A stretch of 64,000 nt of DNA from Echinometra lucunter (GCA_029962745.1 CM057159.1:26909010-26973009); one strand, 5' to 3'; shown: positions 47,860-61,442, numbered from the stretch's first letter. Numbers and translations: made by a program. The notes: generated by a model not told the origin, from the letters alone.

Positions 47860-48530
47860 AAGGGGGGGAGGGGCAAACTCAAATTCGGCCTTCGGGAAGC
47901 CTTACAACGCCGTACGATTTGTGTAGTGCTATTTAATTTCATTGGCTTTCAAAAATTTAATAACCGCGTTTTTATGATTTGTGAATATGCTTGCATGATA
48001 CATTGCTTCCAATATGTACAACAAAATATAGTGAAGAACGCAAGCTTTATCTCAACGCAAGTTGGAATCATTTTAACAATCTTTTAGGTACGCAGGTGCA
48101 AGAATTTGGAATTTTGTTTTATTCATGTTTTTTAAACTCAGGACGATGATGTAAAATAGTTTTTAACTGATGTTTGTTTGAATCATAAATAGATAAATGA
48201 AATGAATAAAAAACAAGCAACAGTATTGTAGTGTGGCCTTATTTATTTAATAAGCATTTGTATATATACATGTATAAATGAATAAAGGCTTGCAAGGGAG
48301 GAAAGAGAAGGAAAAGATGTATGTGTTGAGAATCATAGGTCAGGGAAGCGTTTCATGAAAGGACTTGTCGGATGTTTTATCCGAAGAAGTCTGTTACTTG
48401 TCAGACAACAAATGTTTAGGAAACGCCCCCCCCCCCCCCTGCTAAGAGATAGCACAGAGAGGATGAATGTTATGGAAAGATACCAAAGCAGTGCTAAAGG
48501 AAAAAAGAAAACAGTGAAGAAAGATTAACG
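47860..48530. other. no gene recognised
   Basis: AT-rich spacer between the LINE and duplicated unit 2, with a C run at about 48426-48440. Confidence 0.45.
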
Positions 48531-48547
48531 CATCTGTTACGTAATAT

Positions 48548-48693
48548 GCCGCTCTAATCCCTTTGACCTCTCCGCGTCATCATACTTTCAGCGAATCAGA
48601 TGCGAGATGCCGTATAGACATTGTCTGAACAATAGATCAAAAGGTACCGCTTCTAATGACAGCGTAGTTGTATTTTTCGCATAAAATTAATAC
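48548..48693 (+). promoter_or_regulatory. promoter module copy 5, upstream of the second small gene
   Basis: GCCGCTCTAATCCCTTTGAC, CCGCGTCATCATACTTTCAG, a GCGAATCAGATGCGAGA box with CCAAT changed to CGAAT, then ATAGATCAAAAGGTACCGC and CATAAAATTAATACAGG as the likely TATA region. It is the direct equivalent of copy 2. Confidence 0.72.
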
Positions 48694-48856
48694 AGGACAG
48701 TTTTGTGGAAAGTTTCATTCGAGAGTTCAACTTTCAGCTGAGAATACTTATTTTTTCCATTTGCTCAGAGAGGAATTGCTAAATACATTAGACTGCCGGG
48801 AAGAACACCACTATTCCATTCGTCTCTAGTATACAGTATCATCAAAAACAATCACA

Positions 48857-49631
48857 ATGTAAGTAACTTTTTGCATGTACGTGTAATGCGAGATCTCTTA
48901 AATCATTGCTGCATTTGTCTCTTTGAATGCTATAACTGTGTCTTTTTAATGTTATTACTTCTATGGATATGCTTCTAACGTCGATGCTAAATTTTTCTCT
49001 TTTCTTTCATTTCATATGCAGGGATCGAGTTGATCGACTGCTAGCAGCCTCTCCACTTACCTACCTCGGCTTGCCGAATCTCACCAAACCGCTTTCGATC
49101 GCCATCACATCCTACGAACCCGACTTCAGCAAGGCTATTGCTTCCATCATTTGGTCCCGACATCGCACCCAGACGACCTGCGTCATCTTCAAGTGCAACG
49201 TCGCGAACTGTCCGCTGTGCCAACCAGATGACGTTGAATCGGTTCCACAGAGTAGCAGTACCAAAGTGACGAGGAATCAGCGAAGAAAGTGCCTCCGCGC
49301 TAAGAGATCGGTCTGGCAGAAGAGAAGCGGATCAGTGAAAGGTTTCAACAAGTCTCTTCATATGACATCTTCTTCAGCAACGATTTCGTACGAGCGTCCA
49401 TCTCAGAAGTCATCCAGCTTCCCCATGAGCCCGTCCAGCCTGCAACACCGAACTGATTGGCCGTGGATGCCATCCTCCTCGTCGTGTTCTACGGTGTCAT
49501 CGCCCAGTAGCAGCCGTTCTCCATCTCCGTGCGACTCGGTCTACATCAGCAACCAGTACACGACGGGGTTTCACAAACTGCCATCGTATCACTCAGTGCC
49601 TTCGAAACGACGTCGCATGGATGTGATGTGA
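48857..49631 (+). CDS. small Ser-rich putative nuclear protein, copy B (start codon split by an intron)
   Basis: Same organisation as copy A: AT at 48857-48858, a 163-bp GT-AG intron (48859-49021), and exon 49022-49631 beginning with the G of the start codon, giving 203 residues. The four-cysteine cluster, basic runs, WPWM and the C-terminal KRRRMD are retained. About ten substitutions separate it from copy A, including G to W in the basic stretch and C to Y near residue 190. No stop or frameshift occurs. AATAAA lies at 49799-49804. Both copies appear intact, so both may be expressed. Function is unknown. Confidence 0.78.
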
Positions 49632-50833
49632 CATTCGAACACTACGACAAGATCGACAATGGGAATCTTCCCAAAAACAAGACTATCGGAAGTTGGACTA
49701 AATTTCGTGAACATGCAGTTTTATCATGTGCAAGCCTGCTTGTAATAATCAGTTGTTTACAACGGTTTGTTTTATCAATTTTGTAAAGAAGAATGCATAA
49801 TAAAATCATGTTTCCATTTATATTTTCATTTCGAGTGTCTTCCTTTGTTGTATCGAATGTTGAACGACTGAAAACAGGATGAAAGTGACGTTGTAATTTA
49901 TGACAAAATATATTTAGTGTGCCGCTGTGGGGACTGAGTACAAAGGGAAAAAGAAAAGGACATTAAAAGTGCAGCATTACCATCATTTTCTTTTTTGTCA
50001 ATAATATTATTCAAACACTGGATGCAGAAGATTAATCATTATACGGAAGTGTCTGCATGCTGCATGAGAATGCAATGTCAACTGAAAAGAAGGGTTAGGA
50101 AAAGAGAGAATGACTATTTTAATACATGATAGTGAGAAACATCGAGAGGTTGAGTGAGAGAGTATGTGTGTGTGGTGAGTGAGAAAGATGAGGTGAAAGA
50201 AAAAAACAAAGTATTAAAGGAGGGTTACAATGTTAAAACAAGAAAGAAAGAGAGAGAGGGGGGGGGGGGTAAAAGGATTGCAATAAAAAATTGAAATATA
50301 AAGACAAAAGAAGGGGATGATATAACTGAAAAAGGAAGACTTTAAAAAGAAAATTTCTGAGAAGGGGGGGGGGGGGAGTCACCAAAGACGGATAAATAAA
50401 TATGAAAATAAATATAGAGTGGAAGAGAATTTAAAAGAGGGAGAGAGAGATAGATGGAGATAGATAGGCAGACAGATAGAAAGGCAGATAGATAGCTGGT
50501 GAGGGAGTGAGAGAGAGAAAGAGAAAGAGAGGGGGTACATAGAAAGATAAGCTACAAATGTATAATTCATATATCAGTATAGCTTAGCAAACTACAGAAA
50601 GAAAGAGAAAACAACAAGGACAGAGTGGAAGGTATTCATGTCATACTCTATATGTAGTTGAGAACCAAGGAAGATAGAGAAAATAATATATCAAGAATGG
50701 AAAAGAAGAATAATGAATGAAAATAAGAATGTCGAAGAAGACTGTGAGATGACTAAAAATATCATTGGACATGTTAGACCGAAATGGTCATCAATCAATG
50801 ACAATACGACGTGTAGACTGCCCAAGACGCCCA

Positions 50834-50946
50834 GCGGCTCTTTCATCTATTGTTCTTGTGTCGGCTAATTGGACTCTCGCATCTGATTGGTTGAAAGTAA
50901 TGATGACGCGGTGAGGTCAATGCAAAGGGTCCAGGGGATTAGAGCG
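50834..50946 (-). promoter_or_regulatory. promoter module copy 6, inverted
   Basis: Minus-strand equivalent of copy 3 within unit 2: CGCTCTAATCC, CACCGCGTCATCATTACTTT, CCAATCAGATGCGAGAG and AACAATAGATGAAAGAGCCG. Confidence 0.65.
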
Positions 50947-51930
50947 CTATTGAACAATAATGGTACTCTCACTGTAATTTTCGGGGTTTCGGGGTATGGT
51001 GGGTGAAAAGGAGGGGGAGGGGGGGGGGGGGGGGTAAAGGGATATTATTTGTCTACTTTGAGCGGCTAATTACTCATTACGTCTACAAAATTAATCATTA
51101 TCGTTTCCCTTCCTTTCTCCAAAATCAAATCTCGGATTTTACTTTATACCTTGCTAGCTAGCTAAAATAGCATGGTCATGACTAGCCGAGTGCAGTTTCC
51201 TCAGAAGTTTACGTATGTCAAAGTAATGATTTAGAATTTTAGACTCCTGTAATCGGGCCACATGTCGTAACTAAAAAAAGTACCACCAAAATAATTTGTG
51301 GTACGGGATAATTGGAGGGGAGAAATGCAAAAAGGATGTTTCGAATTTCATATCAATCGCTTGTTCGGGAATAGACGCAAACGGCATTTTTCATTTCAGT
51401 TTATTTTATTTATTTCGATTCCAGCTTTAAACACTTGTACAACATATTGAATTAAAACATGCAGTTCAATCTAAAATAAATACAGCGTTAAAAATAACTA
51501 AAGAAAAAACAAAGTGGTCTAGACAGCTCCCAAATAACAAATTACAAATATAAAGTAACAATAGAATATTCTGGTTTTTTTGTCCGATATAAAGAAAATA
51601 ATTAATAAAAAAGAAAAATGTCTCACTCCCTTTCTCCCTTTCTCTCTTTATCTCTTTCAGCTCTCTCCATCTTTAACTCCCTCGTATTTTGTAGTAGACA
51701 AGAAAAAAATAGATGTGATAGGAGGTAAAAAGAGAGAAAAAGAAAAGAAAAACTATAGAAAAAAGAGGAACGAATAGATGAAAAACGGACTAAAATGTAC
51801 TACCGAGAAAATTTAGCCATAAATGGACAAGACAAAGAAAGATTATAAAGAGGAAGCAACAAGAGAAATAGCAAATTAGGCTTAAGCGTTGTAATATATA
51901 ACAAGTTACCATATTAACTACCGTAGTACG

Positions 51931-52012
51931 CCATTTCTTTTGTCCGCTCGGACTCTAGGCATCTGATTGGCTGAAATTATGATGACACGGCAAGATCAAA
52001 AGGATTAGAGCG
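51931..52012 (-). promoter_or_regulatory. promoter module copy 7, inverted
   Basis: On the minus strand: CCGCTCTAATCCTTTTGATC, CCGTGTCATCATAATTTCAG, CCAATCAGATGCC, then GAGCGGACAAAAGAAATGGC. It lies outside the duplicated unit. Its tail is closest to copy 4. Confidence 0.6.
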
Positions 52013-52446
52013 GGCAGTATCGAACAATAACCGATAAACCCACCTATTCAACATGTTCATGGGGGTGGGGGCATCGAATAATCTTCTCTACCTGACACTG
52101 CAATGCATGTTACGAGCTATTACAGGTTAGATGTTTATCTGAAATTTACTAAAACTAATTTATCTGCATTCCATTTTATTTACATGTTTCATATTTTAAA
52201 TATAACAAAATGATATACATGTATTCGATTCTTAGTGACGTGTATATTTTTATCTTTCATCGGTACTCCTAAAATGCAATATCGTGACATAATGCATGGG
52301 ACAAGGAGTTTGTAGGACGGACTAAAAATTTGTGGTGTATGCGCTTCACATTGATAGAACGAAATAGACAGGAAAAAAAAATGAGTTTTCGCATCCTCTA
52401 TCGATGTATAAATAATATTTACCACTTTATCTTTAAATGATTATGA

Positions 52447-52448
52447 TG

Positions 52449-52515
<67 letters not shown>

Positions 52516-52640
52516 TAATAATAATAATAACAACAACAATAATAATAATGATAATGTAGCATCTATAAAGCGCAAAAACTATACAAATACATTCTGCTGC
52601 GCTGCAAGAGCTCCTATTGTGCTTAAAATCACTAAATCTA
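52447..52640 (-). mobile_element. SINE/LINE-like 3' tail with (AAT)n
   Basis: Reading the minus strand, a body ending GCGCTTTATAGATGCTACAT runs into an (ATT)n microsatellite of about 110 bp (52447-52556). The layout matches the 3' ends of L2-type LINEs and SINEs; compare 42160-42228 and 55345-55411. Confidence 0.55.
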
Positions 52641-52799
52641 TGGACGGTCACATGATTGTGTGTGAAAAAATGTGCTTTACGCTTCGATTTAAAAGATGGT
52701 GATTTCTGATTTCTACATAATCTGTTCAATATTATACAAGGAGGAAAAGAATTAGCGACTTTAAAAATGAAAACATAATTCCATCATTGGTATAATTGT

Positions 52800-53485
<686 letters not shown>

Positions 53486-53840
53486 AGCACTATCAGACTA
53501 TCGAAAAATAAAGATGAGATGCAAAAGGAGTTAAATAGAAGATGAAACAAAGTAAGGAAAGGCTCCCGAGAAAAGGTACAGAAACAGCGACAGGAGGAAA
53601 GAGGGGAGAAAGGGAGAGAGAAATAGAGAGAGAGAGAGAGAGGGGGGGGGGGGGTCGTGGTGAATCATAATTTATAGAAACTATTAGACATTCATTGAAA
53701 CAAATATGAGAAGTCCGTAAGTAAAGTATGAATAGCGAACTGCCATGACCTTATACTGCAACATTGTACTTTGATATCGAACAATAAAGTAAATCAGTGG
53801 TAATTAGTGGTAATAGTTCCTTTTGTACTGGGAATTCCGA

Positions 53841-53902
53841 CCTTTTTGACCGCCGCATCTTATTGGTTAAATGTACAGTGACGCGGCGAGTCCAAAAGGG
53901 GT
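53841..53902 (-). promoter_or_regulatory. promoter module copy 8, inverted and degenerate
   Basis: On the minus strand: CCCCTTTTGGACTCGCCGCG, TCACTGTACATTTAACCAAT, AAGATGCGGCGGTCAAAAAG. The TGACGCGG and CCAAT cores are intact and the rest has drifted. Confidence 0.5.
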
Positions 53903-54746
53903 CGATCACGAAACAATAGGGTGAGATGAACGGTATCGTTGAATAAAAACTTCTTTGATCCTCTCCTTGGTCTTAGTAACTTTTGAAATTGTGAAACTGG
54001 AAGAAAAGAATTTATTCCATGCCTTCATTTTATGCCAAGTGCTGCACATTATGAATGAATACACGCGTTTCCACTGGACATGTTGGAAGAGTGTATTCAA
54101 CAAACCTTCTATCACTCAAAATGAGAATATTGCATGTTTTCATTGCTGTTTTTTTTTATTTAAAGAAAAGAACTTACATTATACATGCATAAGAATTAAC
54201 ATACAGACACATAAATAAAGGTATCAGATATTCATCTTACTAAAACGATTGCAATGATGGCACTTTGAGTTTTACTCTTGTAAGAAAAAAAAACTGAAAT
54301 GCAGCTATTTATGAAGAAGGAAAACTCTTCGAGAAATGAATGTAAATTTAACACAAGAGCCTGATCAATGAAAAGTGGCATATTTGTTCGTCCGTAACAT
54401 TGATTATTTTATGGATTCTAGTTTAAGCAGACAACAAAGGCAACCAAATCTTATCGAACTTCAACTCCTTCAGTGATGCCCTTCACAATAAAATATGAAA
54501 TAGCTCAACACATTTCATTATCATTATTACTCATTTTTACAGGCCTTCAAAATTTCAAAAATTTTCAGTTATTATTTTCAATTATCAAAGTAACTAGGAA
54601 AACGAGTCACTTTAACTCGGAAAAAAGTTGACTCCAAGCTGACGCCGTTTCCGAGTCAAATTGACACCGTGGAAATAAGAGTGTAGATTTTCTTTAGATA
54701 TCACGTTATGTATAAATTTGAGCAATGATGTACAGTGCCAAGTCAA

Positions 54747-54819
54747 GGGGAACTAGCTCAGATGGTAGAGCGCTCGCTTAGCATGCGAGAGGTACCGGGA
54801 TCGATGCCCGGGTTCTCCA
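54747..54819 (+). tRNA. tRNA-Ala (anticodon AGC)
   Basis: A 73-nt sequence from GGGGAAC to GTTCTCC plus discriminator A. The acceptor stem pairs 7/7 with one G-U. The D-arm TAGCTCAGATGGTAGAGC (A box) is present, the anticodon stem CTCGC/GCGAG encloses loop TTAGCAT with anticodon AGC, and the T-arm is CCGGG/CCCGG with loop ATCGATG, as is usual for animal tRNA-Ala. There is no intron. A TTTT run from 54827 can end RNA polymerase III transcription. It looks functional. Confidence 0.95.
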
Positions 54820-55344
54820 GGAGCTATTTTCCCCCCACTGATACTTAGCATATTCTTCAATTACTTTTGAGGGGTTTTTTTTCTGCATACTTTTTTTTTT
54901 ACTACAAAGAAGGATTGATGTAGTCTTTTGTTTTTTGAATCTTTTTTCAAAAATATATATTTGCATATTTATATATAGATTTACATACCTTTCGAATGAT
55001 TGATAATACAGGAATGATGAACGTTCCATGTTGAAACACTTGTTGAAACTGTATAGTAACCGTTGACAGAATTAAATAGAAAACGCAAGAGAAAAATCCA
55101 TAAATTTCAAGAAGGGGGGGGGGATTCTTGGAGAAAACTCAGCTAATCTTCGATATTTACCACACCGTGAAAATATCTGAGTTCATTTAGGAAAATGATG
55201 CAAGTGGAATGGGATTTCTCCCTTTCGAAATCTACCCATTATTACTGAACTTTACTGAACATTCTATTCAATGCTTCCTACTCTTAAGTGTTCCTTAATT
55301 TATCATTGTATTTGTGCTCTTCTCTCTCTTTCTTTCTTTCACTG

Positions 55345-55411
55345 CGCCTTGGGCACTCTGCAGAGTGGATTTGGCGCATTACAAATCCCATCTATTATTA
55401 TTATTATTATT
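55345..55411 (+). mobile_element. SINE/LINE-like 3' tail
   Basis: CGCCTTGGGCACTCTGCAGA, then GTGGATTTGGCGCATTACAA and an (ATT)n run, in the style of L2-type 3' ends. Confidence 0.5.
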
Positions 55412-55809
55412 AACATTAATTGACTTTGTAGGGTATCTGCTATCAGATTAGGCTACATGTCCGATAGCAAATTTCATATTTATTCTATAATTTCAGATAA
55501 TAAAAACAAACATTTTCTTGAAACAAAAAACCCAACATGCTTCTCGCAATATAGATTATTAACTCCAATGCTTAGATATGGAAGATGAGCTATCTCAGTA
55601 TGGGAAAGCCCTTGGTTAGCATGCCCTGCTTCTCCAAATCATCCGCATTTTGATGTTTTAGCTTTATATTATTGATCATCTGGAATAAGTATTCGTGTGG
55701 TGTTTTTTTTTTTTCAATTCGATTTAAATATGATATATACGAAATATACAGAGACATTAAATGTGTTAACGAATCCTTTTTTATTCATTCATTCATTTTA
55801 TCGATACTC

Positions 55810-56595
55810 AACACAACAAAAAAAAGTAACTCCCCCCCCCCTAATTCAAAATAGCATAACTTTGTAACGAAGATGCTTTGAGGAAAATAATTTGGCAGGA
55901 GTATTCCTACACTTATTGACTAACTTGTGACTGAAAATGAGATTGATCTGTCAAGTCATGCATGAGTGAGCAGCCATTAAAGGCAAAAATGTCACTTTTC
56001 AAAAGTCACAAGAGTCATTTTTGGGGGTTTGTGAAACGAGATTTTTCTGGTATTTGTTTAACTGCTGTTGATGTTTTTCAGGGTTGCGCCATAGTTGAGT
56101 GAGAAAATTTTTAACGATTAAGCAATAAATGCTAAAAATCTACTGTTTAATGCCGGAAAAATTACTATCCGGTATTTTCACATAATGTGCTGACTCGTGT
56201 CGGTTGATGCCAGTTCTTTCCATAAATTGAATTGGTTTTGTAGATTTAGGAGGGCTGAACATCATTTTCCTCAAAAAACTGTGTTCACCCAACTGTCATA
56301 AACATGAAAAATGTCAGAGATAGGCATTACTGGGTCAAACAATGGAAGAGACCAAATTTTCCAAAGTTTTGTTTCACAGACCCCCCAGTTGACTCTTGCG
56401 ACTTTTGAAAAGTGACATTTTTGCCTTTATTGTCTGCTCACTCATGCATGAATTGACGGATCAATCTCATTTTCACACAGACATTAGTCAGTAAGTGTAG
56501 AAACCCTCCTGCCAAATTATTTTGCTCAAAACTTTTTCCTTAAAAAGTTATGCTATTTTGAATTAGGGGGGAGTTACTTTTTTTTTTGTTGTGTT
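55810..56595. mobile_element. family A long-inverted-repeat element, copy 3 (best preserved)
   Basis: Ends AACACAACAAAAAAAAGTAA and (inverse) AACACAACAAAAAAAAAAGT. The arms carry TAATTCAAAATAGCATAACT, AAAATAATTTGGCAGGAGT and AAAATGTCACTTTTCAAAAG, each with its inverse in the other half. Total length is 786 bp. Arms cover about 250 bp, with a further mirrored interior (AGTTGAGTGAG region, CCGGAAAAATTACTATCCGG centre). Confidence 0.9.
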
Positions 56596-56599
56596 TATG

Positions 56600-58960
56600 T
56601 TAATTTAAACTCTGCTCTCCAGATATTGAGGGAGAAAAAGAATAAGGTTGAAAAGGAGGAACCATGCACATCCTGGGTGAACAAAGCTGTATCAAATTAT
56701 TATACATAAAGCTGCAGTAAAAACTTTTTCAAACTTTCAATCTGAGGGAATATAAGACAACCCTATACAGAAGGGTTAACACGGAAACGCTGCTCCAACC
56801 ATAAAAATCTTCCAACAACATAATTATACACTCTGAAATGAGATTTAGCAATTTAATGAGTGTCTGTACATAGTATGTCAGCGACTTCTGAGTGTAATGC
56901 ATAGAATATATGATAGAGGGCTTGTATGATGTATGATATGACAGCGCCCCTTTAAAATAGTGCCCTTTTTCAATACTTAATAGTGTGTTACGCATTTGTG
57001 CATGACTCCAACAGTACACGGTCTATTGACATGAATGGAAATTGACTACCGACCAACATTCTCCATGCAATTATGAAATTATTACAAGGCAAAGCACGAT
57101 TGATATATTCAAACAGCTATGTTCATGCAATATTCATCACAATTAATAAGACGTACACTTGAGGTGACATACTACGCCTGAATATTGAATGATTTCTAAA
57201 CAACACAATAGAGCCATTACCTCAGGATGTAGTACCCCTGTCACACCCACGGGAAGAACACTAAACCGACAGCAGATGTACAGAACATCCCCCAATGGTC
57301 ACAAATTGGTCGGTTCGGATTCGGTTCGCCGATGTGACAAAGGTTTATTCGAAAGACCTAAATTATGAGATGATACAATAGCGCTGTTGCCTGAGGTTGT
57401 TAACTCAATTTGTATGTCACAAGCAGAGCAAAAAAGTCATTGATCATTTATGATTGGAGGTGAAGAGTATAACCATTGTTCAAACAATGTACATTTTCTG
57501 CAAGCCTTGCCGAACCCTAACTAGGTTAACCTGTGGGGTGAAGCCTGGGCTTGGGGGTTGGGCATGTTGGGGAGGGGGGATGGTCTTTCGAAATGTAGTA
57601 ATTTGTTTATAAACCTTCCAGCGCACAGTTTTCAAAATCGGGAAAACTATTTTTAAAAATATGAAAGTTGTTTATATAAGGTGTAGTTAAGCTATCATGG
57701 AAATGTTGAAACGACATCGACAATCGTTATTATAACGTTGATTTTGAGGTTTATACTTGTGAAGATGGAATTGAAGAGTCTTGCCCAGTGTTATTTGCTA
57801 ATACAAAGGGAAAGATAGAAAGAGAAAGGGGAAAATGAAACTGGGAGGGACAAAGAGGCAGAAAGAGAGAGAGAAAAAAAGGGGGAAAAAAAACTAATTA
57901 TCACTCTCTAGCATTTTTCTTGGGATGGGGGAGGGGGCAGGTTTTAGTAGCACGACGATGAAAACCTCCGACGAAAGCGTTTTTGAAAGGGGGCCTATCT
58001 TTTTTGCTCAGGTTTATTGCCTTTCTCATCTATTATTTTCTCTCTCTCTTTCTTTACCCGTCTTTCCGGAGCGGCGGCGGGGGGGGGGGGGGGGGGGTGC
58101 CGTCTGTAAACCTATGCCACTGAGTGCAGTTACAACGCATATAGTCTGTTCATTAACCATCACTTCCACAGAGCGTTAAGTGTTTTCAAAGAGAAGCTGC
58201 CAAGACTGTATCTTCTTTCATCATGGCCACATGCGGAAAGATAAATGTGAGTTCCTTTTCTCTTATAAATTATCATAGAAAAAAATATTTTTAAAACGTA
58301 CAAAATTACGGTTTAATCTGGATTTCATACGCACAATTCAATTTCAGCTGTGAAAATTTCAGTTGATTGTGCTAACATATGCATGATTCCTGGCATAATG
58401 TATGATAAATTGATTCGTCAAGTTATTTATTCACTACCAGTTTTAATCGTAAATATAAATTATCAATACAATGCATAACAAAAAAAAAATAAGTACAATG
58501 GCAGTAATAGTAATGATGTCTTTTCACCGACCTGTGTGATAGTCTATCTAGTATTCTTGAAGATAGGGATCTTTGTCTATTCTAGATTCAAATTGCTACA
58601 GCTTTATGTACCTAAAACTGAAGCTGATTTAATGTTTTGATCATGACCGGAAAAAGGGGCGCTTTGGATTACGAAACAGCTCTTCGAGTCGGACAGTCTG
58701 AACATGCTCTGAGCCTTTGTTTTAAAGGGTGATAACATAATCACAGACCAACTAATCTTAAGCAAAGTTTCATTATTCCACCTCTTTTTTTCTCTCTCAA
58801 ATTTTCGCTTCATTCAGGTTATCACAGGATTGATCTGGTGCTTGGTAAGATGTATACTCTCCAAAGGTAATCATGGCACATTCATTATACGGTGAAGCCC
58901 CGTCTCTACCTCTTACCCCTCCCTTCATCACCTTGGATAATCCGCTGAGCATTTTATTAA
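56600..58960. other. no gene recognised
   Basis: Contains a G run at about 58079-58097, GA-rich tracts near 57790-57890, and a stretch near 57220-57350 with TGTCACACCCACGGG and GATGTGACAAAGG that may be a decayed small element. An ATGGCCACATGCGG followed by GTGAGT near 58223-58247 could be a short first exon but has no supporting continuation. Confidence 0.4.
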
Positions 58961-59351
58961 CCCATTCGCGACAGAGGTCCACATTTTGTGGTTTGGCCTA
59001 ATATCTTTTAAAGCAAAGGCCTAAAAATCATACCAAATACATGAGCAGAAAGAGCAAAAAATTCTACACAAACTGTGCCCATTTTGGTCGCGTCAGTATT
59101 CGTTGTTTGATGTGAAAATTTTTTAAAGGAAAATAAGCATTAAAATCCTTAAATTGGCAATGTGATAGAAAGTTTAAAATCACCGTTTTCCCCTGCAAAT
59201 TGGCAACTTTTTGACTTATCATAATTTCTGTCAATTTATATTCATTACAGATACATGACGTTTTATAAGAAAAATAAAAATGTTGGTGTTGCCAATTTGA
59301 AGAATAAAAGCTGATCAAATTAGGCTTTAAATAATTCCTGTCACGAATGGG
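58961..59351. mobile_element. 391 bp piggyBac-type MITE with TTAA target duplication
   Basis: TTAA (58957-58960) is followed by CCCATTCGCGACAG. At the other end CTGTCACGAATGGG is followed by TTAA (59352-59355). Terminal repeats match at 13 of 14. Ends starting CCC, flanked by TTAA, are the signature of piggyBac elements. No transposase is present. Confidence 0.85.
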
Positions 59352-59359
59352 TTAAAATG

Positions 59360-60590
59360 GTGCGGGACCTCTGCTGACTGTGCTAGGTTATGTTATACGG
59401 AATTTACCGTATGTAAAAATAGTCATTTCCTTTTTGACATAGATGTTATTTTTAGTCTAAGGAACACATAAAAAGTGGCTCTTTCGAAAACTAGAGGAAA
59501 ACAAGGCAAACAAAGTCTCTAAACAGTATTCCCTTGACACAAGAGATGTATTGTAACCAAATATATTTGATCATCTAAATCATTATGCTATGCTGAAGCA
59601 TGAAAAAAAAAATGCAATTATGGGACTTACTTCAACCATATCGGATAATTACGTTCATGTCATGTCGTCACGCTACAGGATATTTTGTGGGTTGTTTTTT
59701 TTTTTAATTGCAGGCACTAAATCCCCGGAAGGTACTGTGTGTATACGTTTGTGAAATACACCTCTTAATAAGTGCCGGATTTGAGACGAGGGTAGATTTG
59801 CTGTAGCTTTTTCATGTGTCGGGTAGAGTGGACTCGACACTTCGTAGAAAGCATGTTTGGGGACATTCATGAAAGATCGTGTAAATCGATGTCATGACGT
59901 AACCGTGAATAACGCGATGGTTCGAAATAAGCCATTCCCAGCATGCCCAGTGATACATATTTCATCCTGAATGCAATATTGTACAATATCAATTCTTCCA
60001 CATTAAAATCAATTCAATTTTGGATTGCACTTTGCTGGCTTTGGTTCTAATATGCTTGAAACAAAAATTTCCCACTTCTGTTTTGGAAAACATCTGATAC
60101 TAGTTTCAATTTGTCCTACGGCCCACAATAAGACAACAGTTAAGTCATTACAAAGCCAGTATAGGCAGTGGTCCATCAGACTGCATGGTGTATTTTAAAA
60201 GGAATTCCATCTATCCTAGGACGCAGAATGAGATTGTAGGACCACTGTACGTATATCTCTAATTCCTCTTTTACCAGATATTTCAAAGGGATTCAATCTC
60301 TCCACAAGGTCTAAAATGGTATCGTGCAAAGCTGTAGAATCAAATGACTCCATCCAGTATGTTCTCAAACATGCTCCTGCCTATCTTCAGTCGCATCTGC
60401 CAGAAAAATGTCCTCATTTAATCTGCAAACTACCTGGTAAATAATAATAATAACTGAAAATAATGATAATAACTTTTAAACTAAAAAAAAAAAAATCCTC
60501 TCTCTCTAAGGAAAAAAAAACACAAAAGCCAAATAATAATAATCAAACAGAAGAATTTGCAATCTATATTCTCTTTGAAGACTGAACAGT
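59360..60590. other. no gene recognised
   Basis: AT-rich spacer. A possible acceptor near 59714 lacks an in-frame partner. Nothing else could be supported. Confidence 0.4.
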
Positions 60591-60596
60591 CATTAA

Positions 60597-61026
60597 GCCC
60601 ACCGCACACTGTCTGCGATTCGATTTTAGAAAAAAAATGTTATATTATTTGATATGAACATTCAGACATGTAAAATCTTAATGATCAAAGTTTCGAATAG
60701 TCGTATAAATACTAAAATCGAAATTCCAGACTATTGCGAGCCTCCCTGTAGGAATAAAAGCGAATTCAGTACCGAATCGTAGTGACGTCACAGCAATCTT
60801 GCGATCGGCTACGATTTTAAGCCGATTTGGCCTTTACTCCGACCACAAGCATGACAAGGCTTGCAATTATTTAGATTTGAGTATGTCCGTCATTATTCCA
60901 AACTTCAAATGAGATAATTTAATTTGTTTGAACTTTAATATTAAGTGTTAGAACTTTAATATTTAGTGTTAAATGCCATTTGTTCGAACTTCGGTTCGCA
61001 GTTGGATCGTATCGTGTGCGTTGGGC
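60597..61026. mobile_element. 430 bp inverted-repeat element, family B copy 2
   Basis: Ends GCCCACCGCACAC and (inverse) GCCCAACGCACACG. The whole length matches 40528-40939, with a short internal duplication TTTAATATTAAGTGTTA / TTTAATATTTAGTGTTA near 60935-60972. Confidence 0.85.
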
Positions 61027-61442
61027 TCTAGAAATCATCTGATTTGCAGTTGAAATCCACACTTTTAGAAAGTGGAATCATCGGGAATTACTAAAGTTGA
61101 CAAGTAAAGGTATTCAACCAATTGTATCATTTATATCAAATCAAATGATGAAGGCAGTGAACATAAGACCCCGGTTTATAGCACAGTGCAATGTTTCATT
61201 AGCAGCTATACTAGGTTTACAAACATTATATGAAATAGGAATAGGTATATGGAACATGAAGGATGACTACGAAGCAAACAAAAATGCTATTTTCATGTAA
61301 AGTTGACTCTTGCCAGTTGCATTGATGACGAAGCTTTAAATATTTTGAAACTTAAATTTGAAACATATTTCAGCGAATTTCTTCATTTTTCACGCCTGTA
61401 CCCATTAAGTAATGAATGCGATTATTCAAATTACAATTTTAG

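Larger units (their letters stand above)
48532..51093. repeat. segmental duplication, unit 2 (partner 33316-35870)
   Basis: Colinear with unit 1 from GCATCTGTTACGTAATATG to GTCTACAAAATT. Differences are mostly single bases and lengths of simple repeats. The coding part is better conserved than the microsatellite region. Confidence 0.9.

Noticed and set aside
55583..55640. Second tRNA-Ala-like sequence (GAGCTATCTCAG, TTAGCATGC)
   Set aside because: No acceptor, anticodon or T stem can be formed; a decayed fragment at best.
57220..57350. Small element with TGTCACACCCA / GATGTGACAAAGG ends
   Set aside because: The inverse match is too short and no target duplication was found.
61097..61300. 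Possible upstream exon of the EGF/SRCR gene
   Set aside because: Open for about 67 codons but with no recognised domain, no suitable donor in phase with the EGF exon, and partial overlap with the flank of a transposon.
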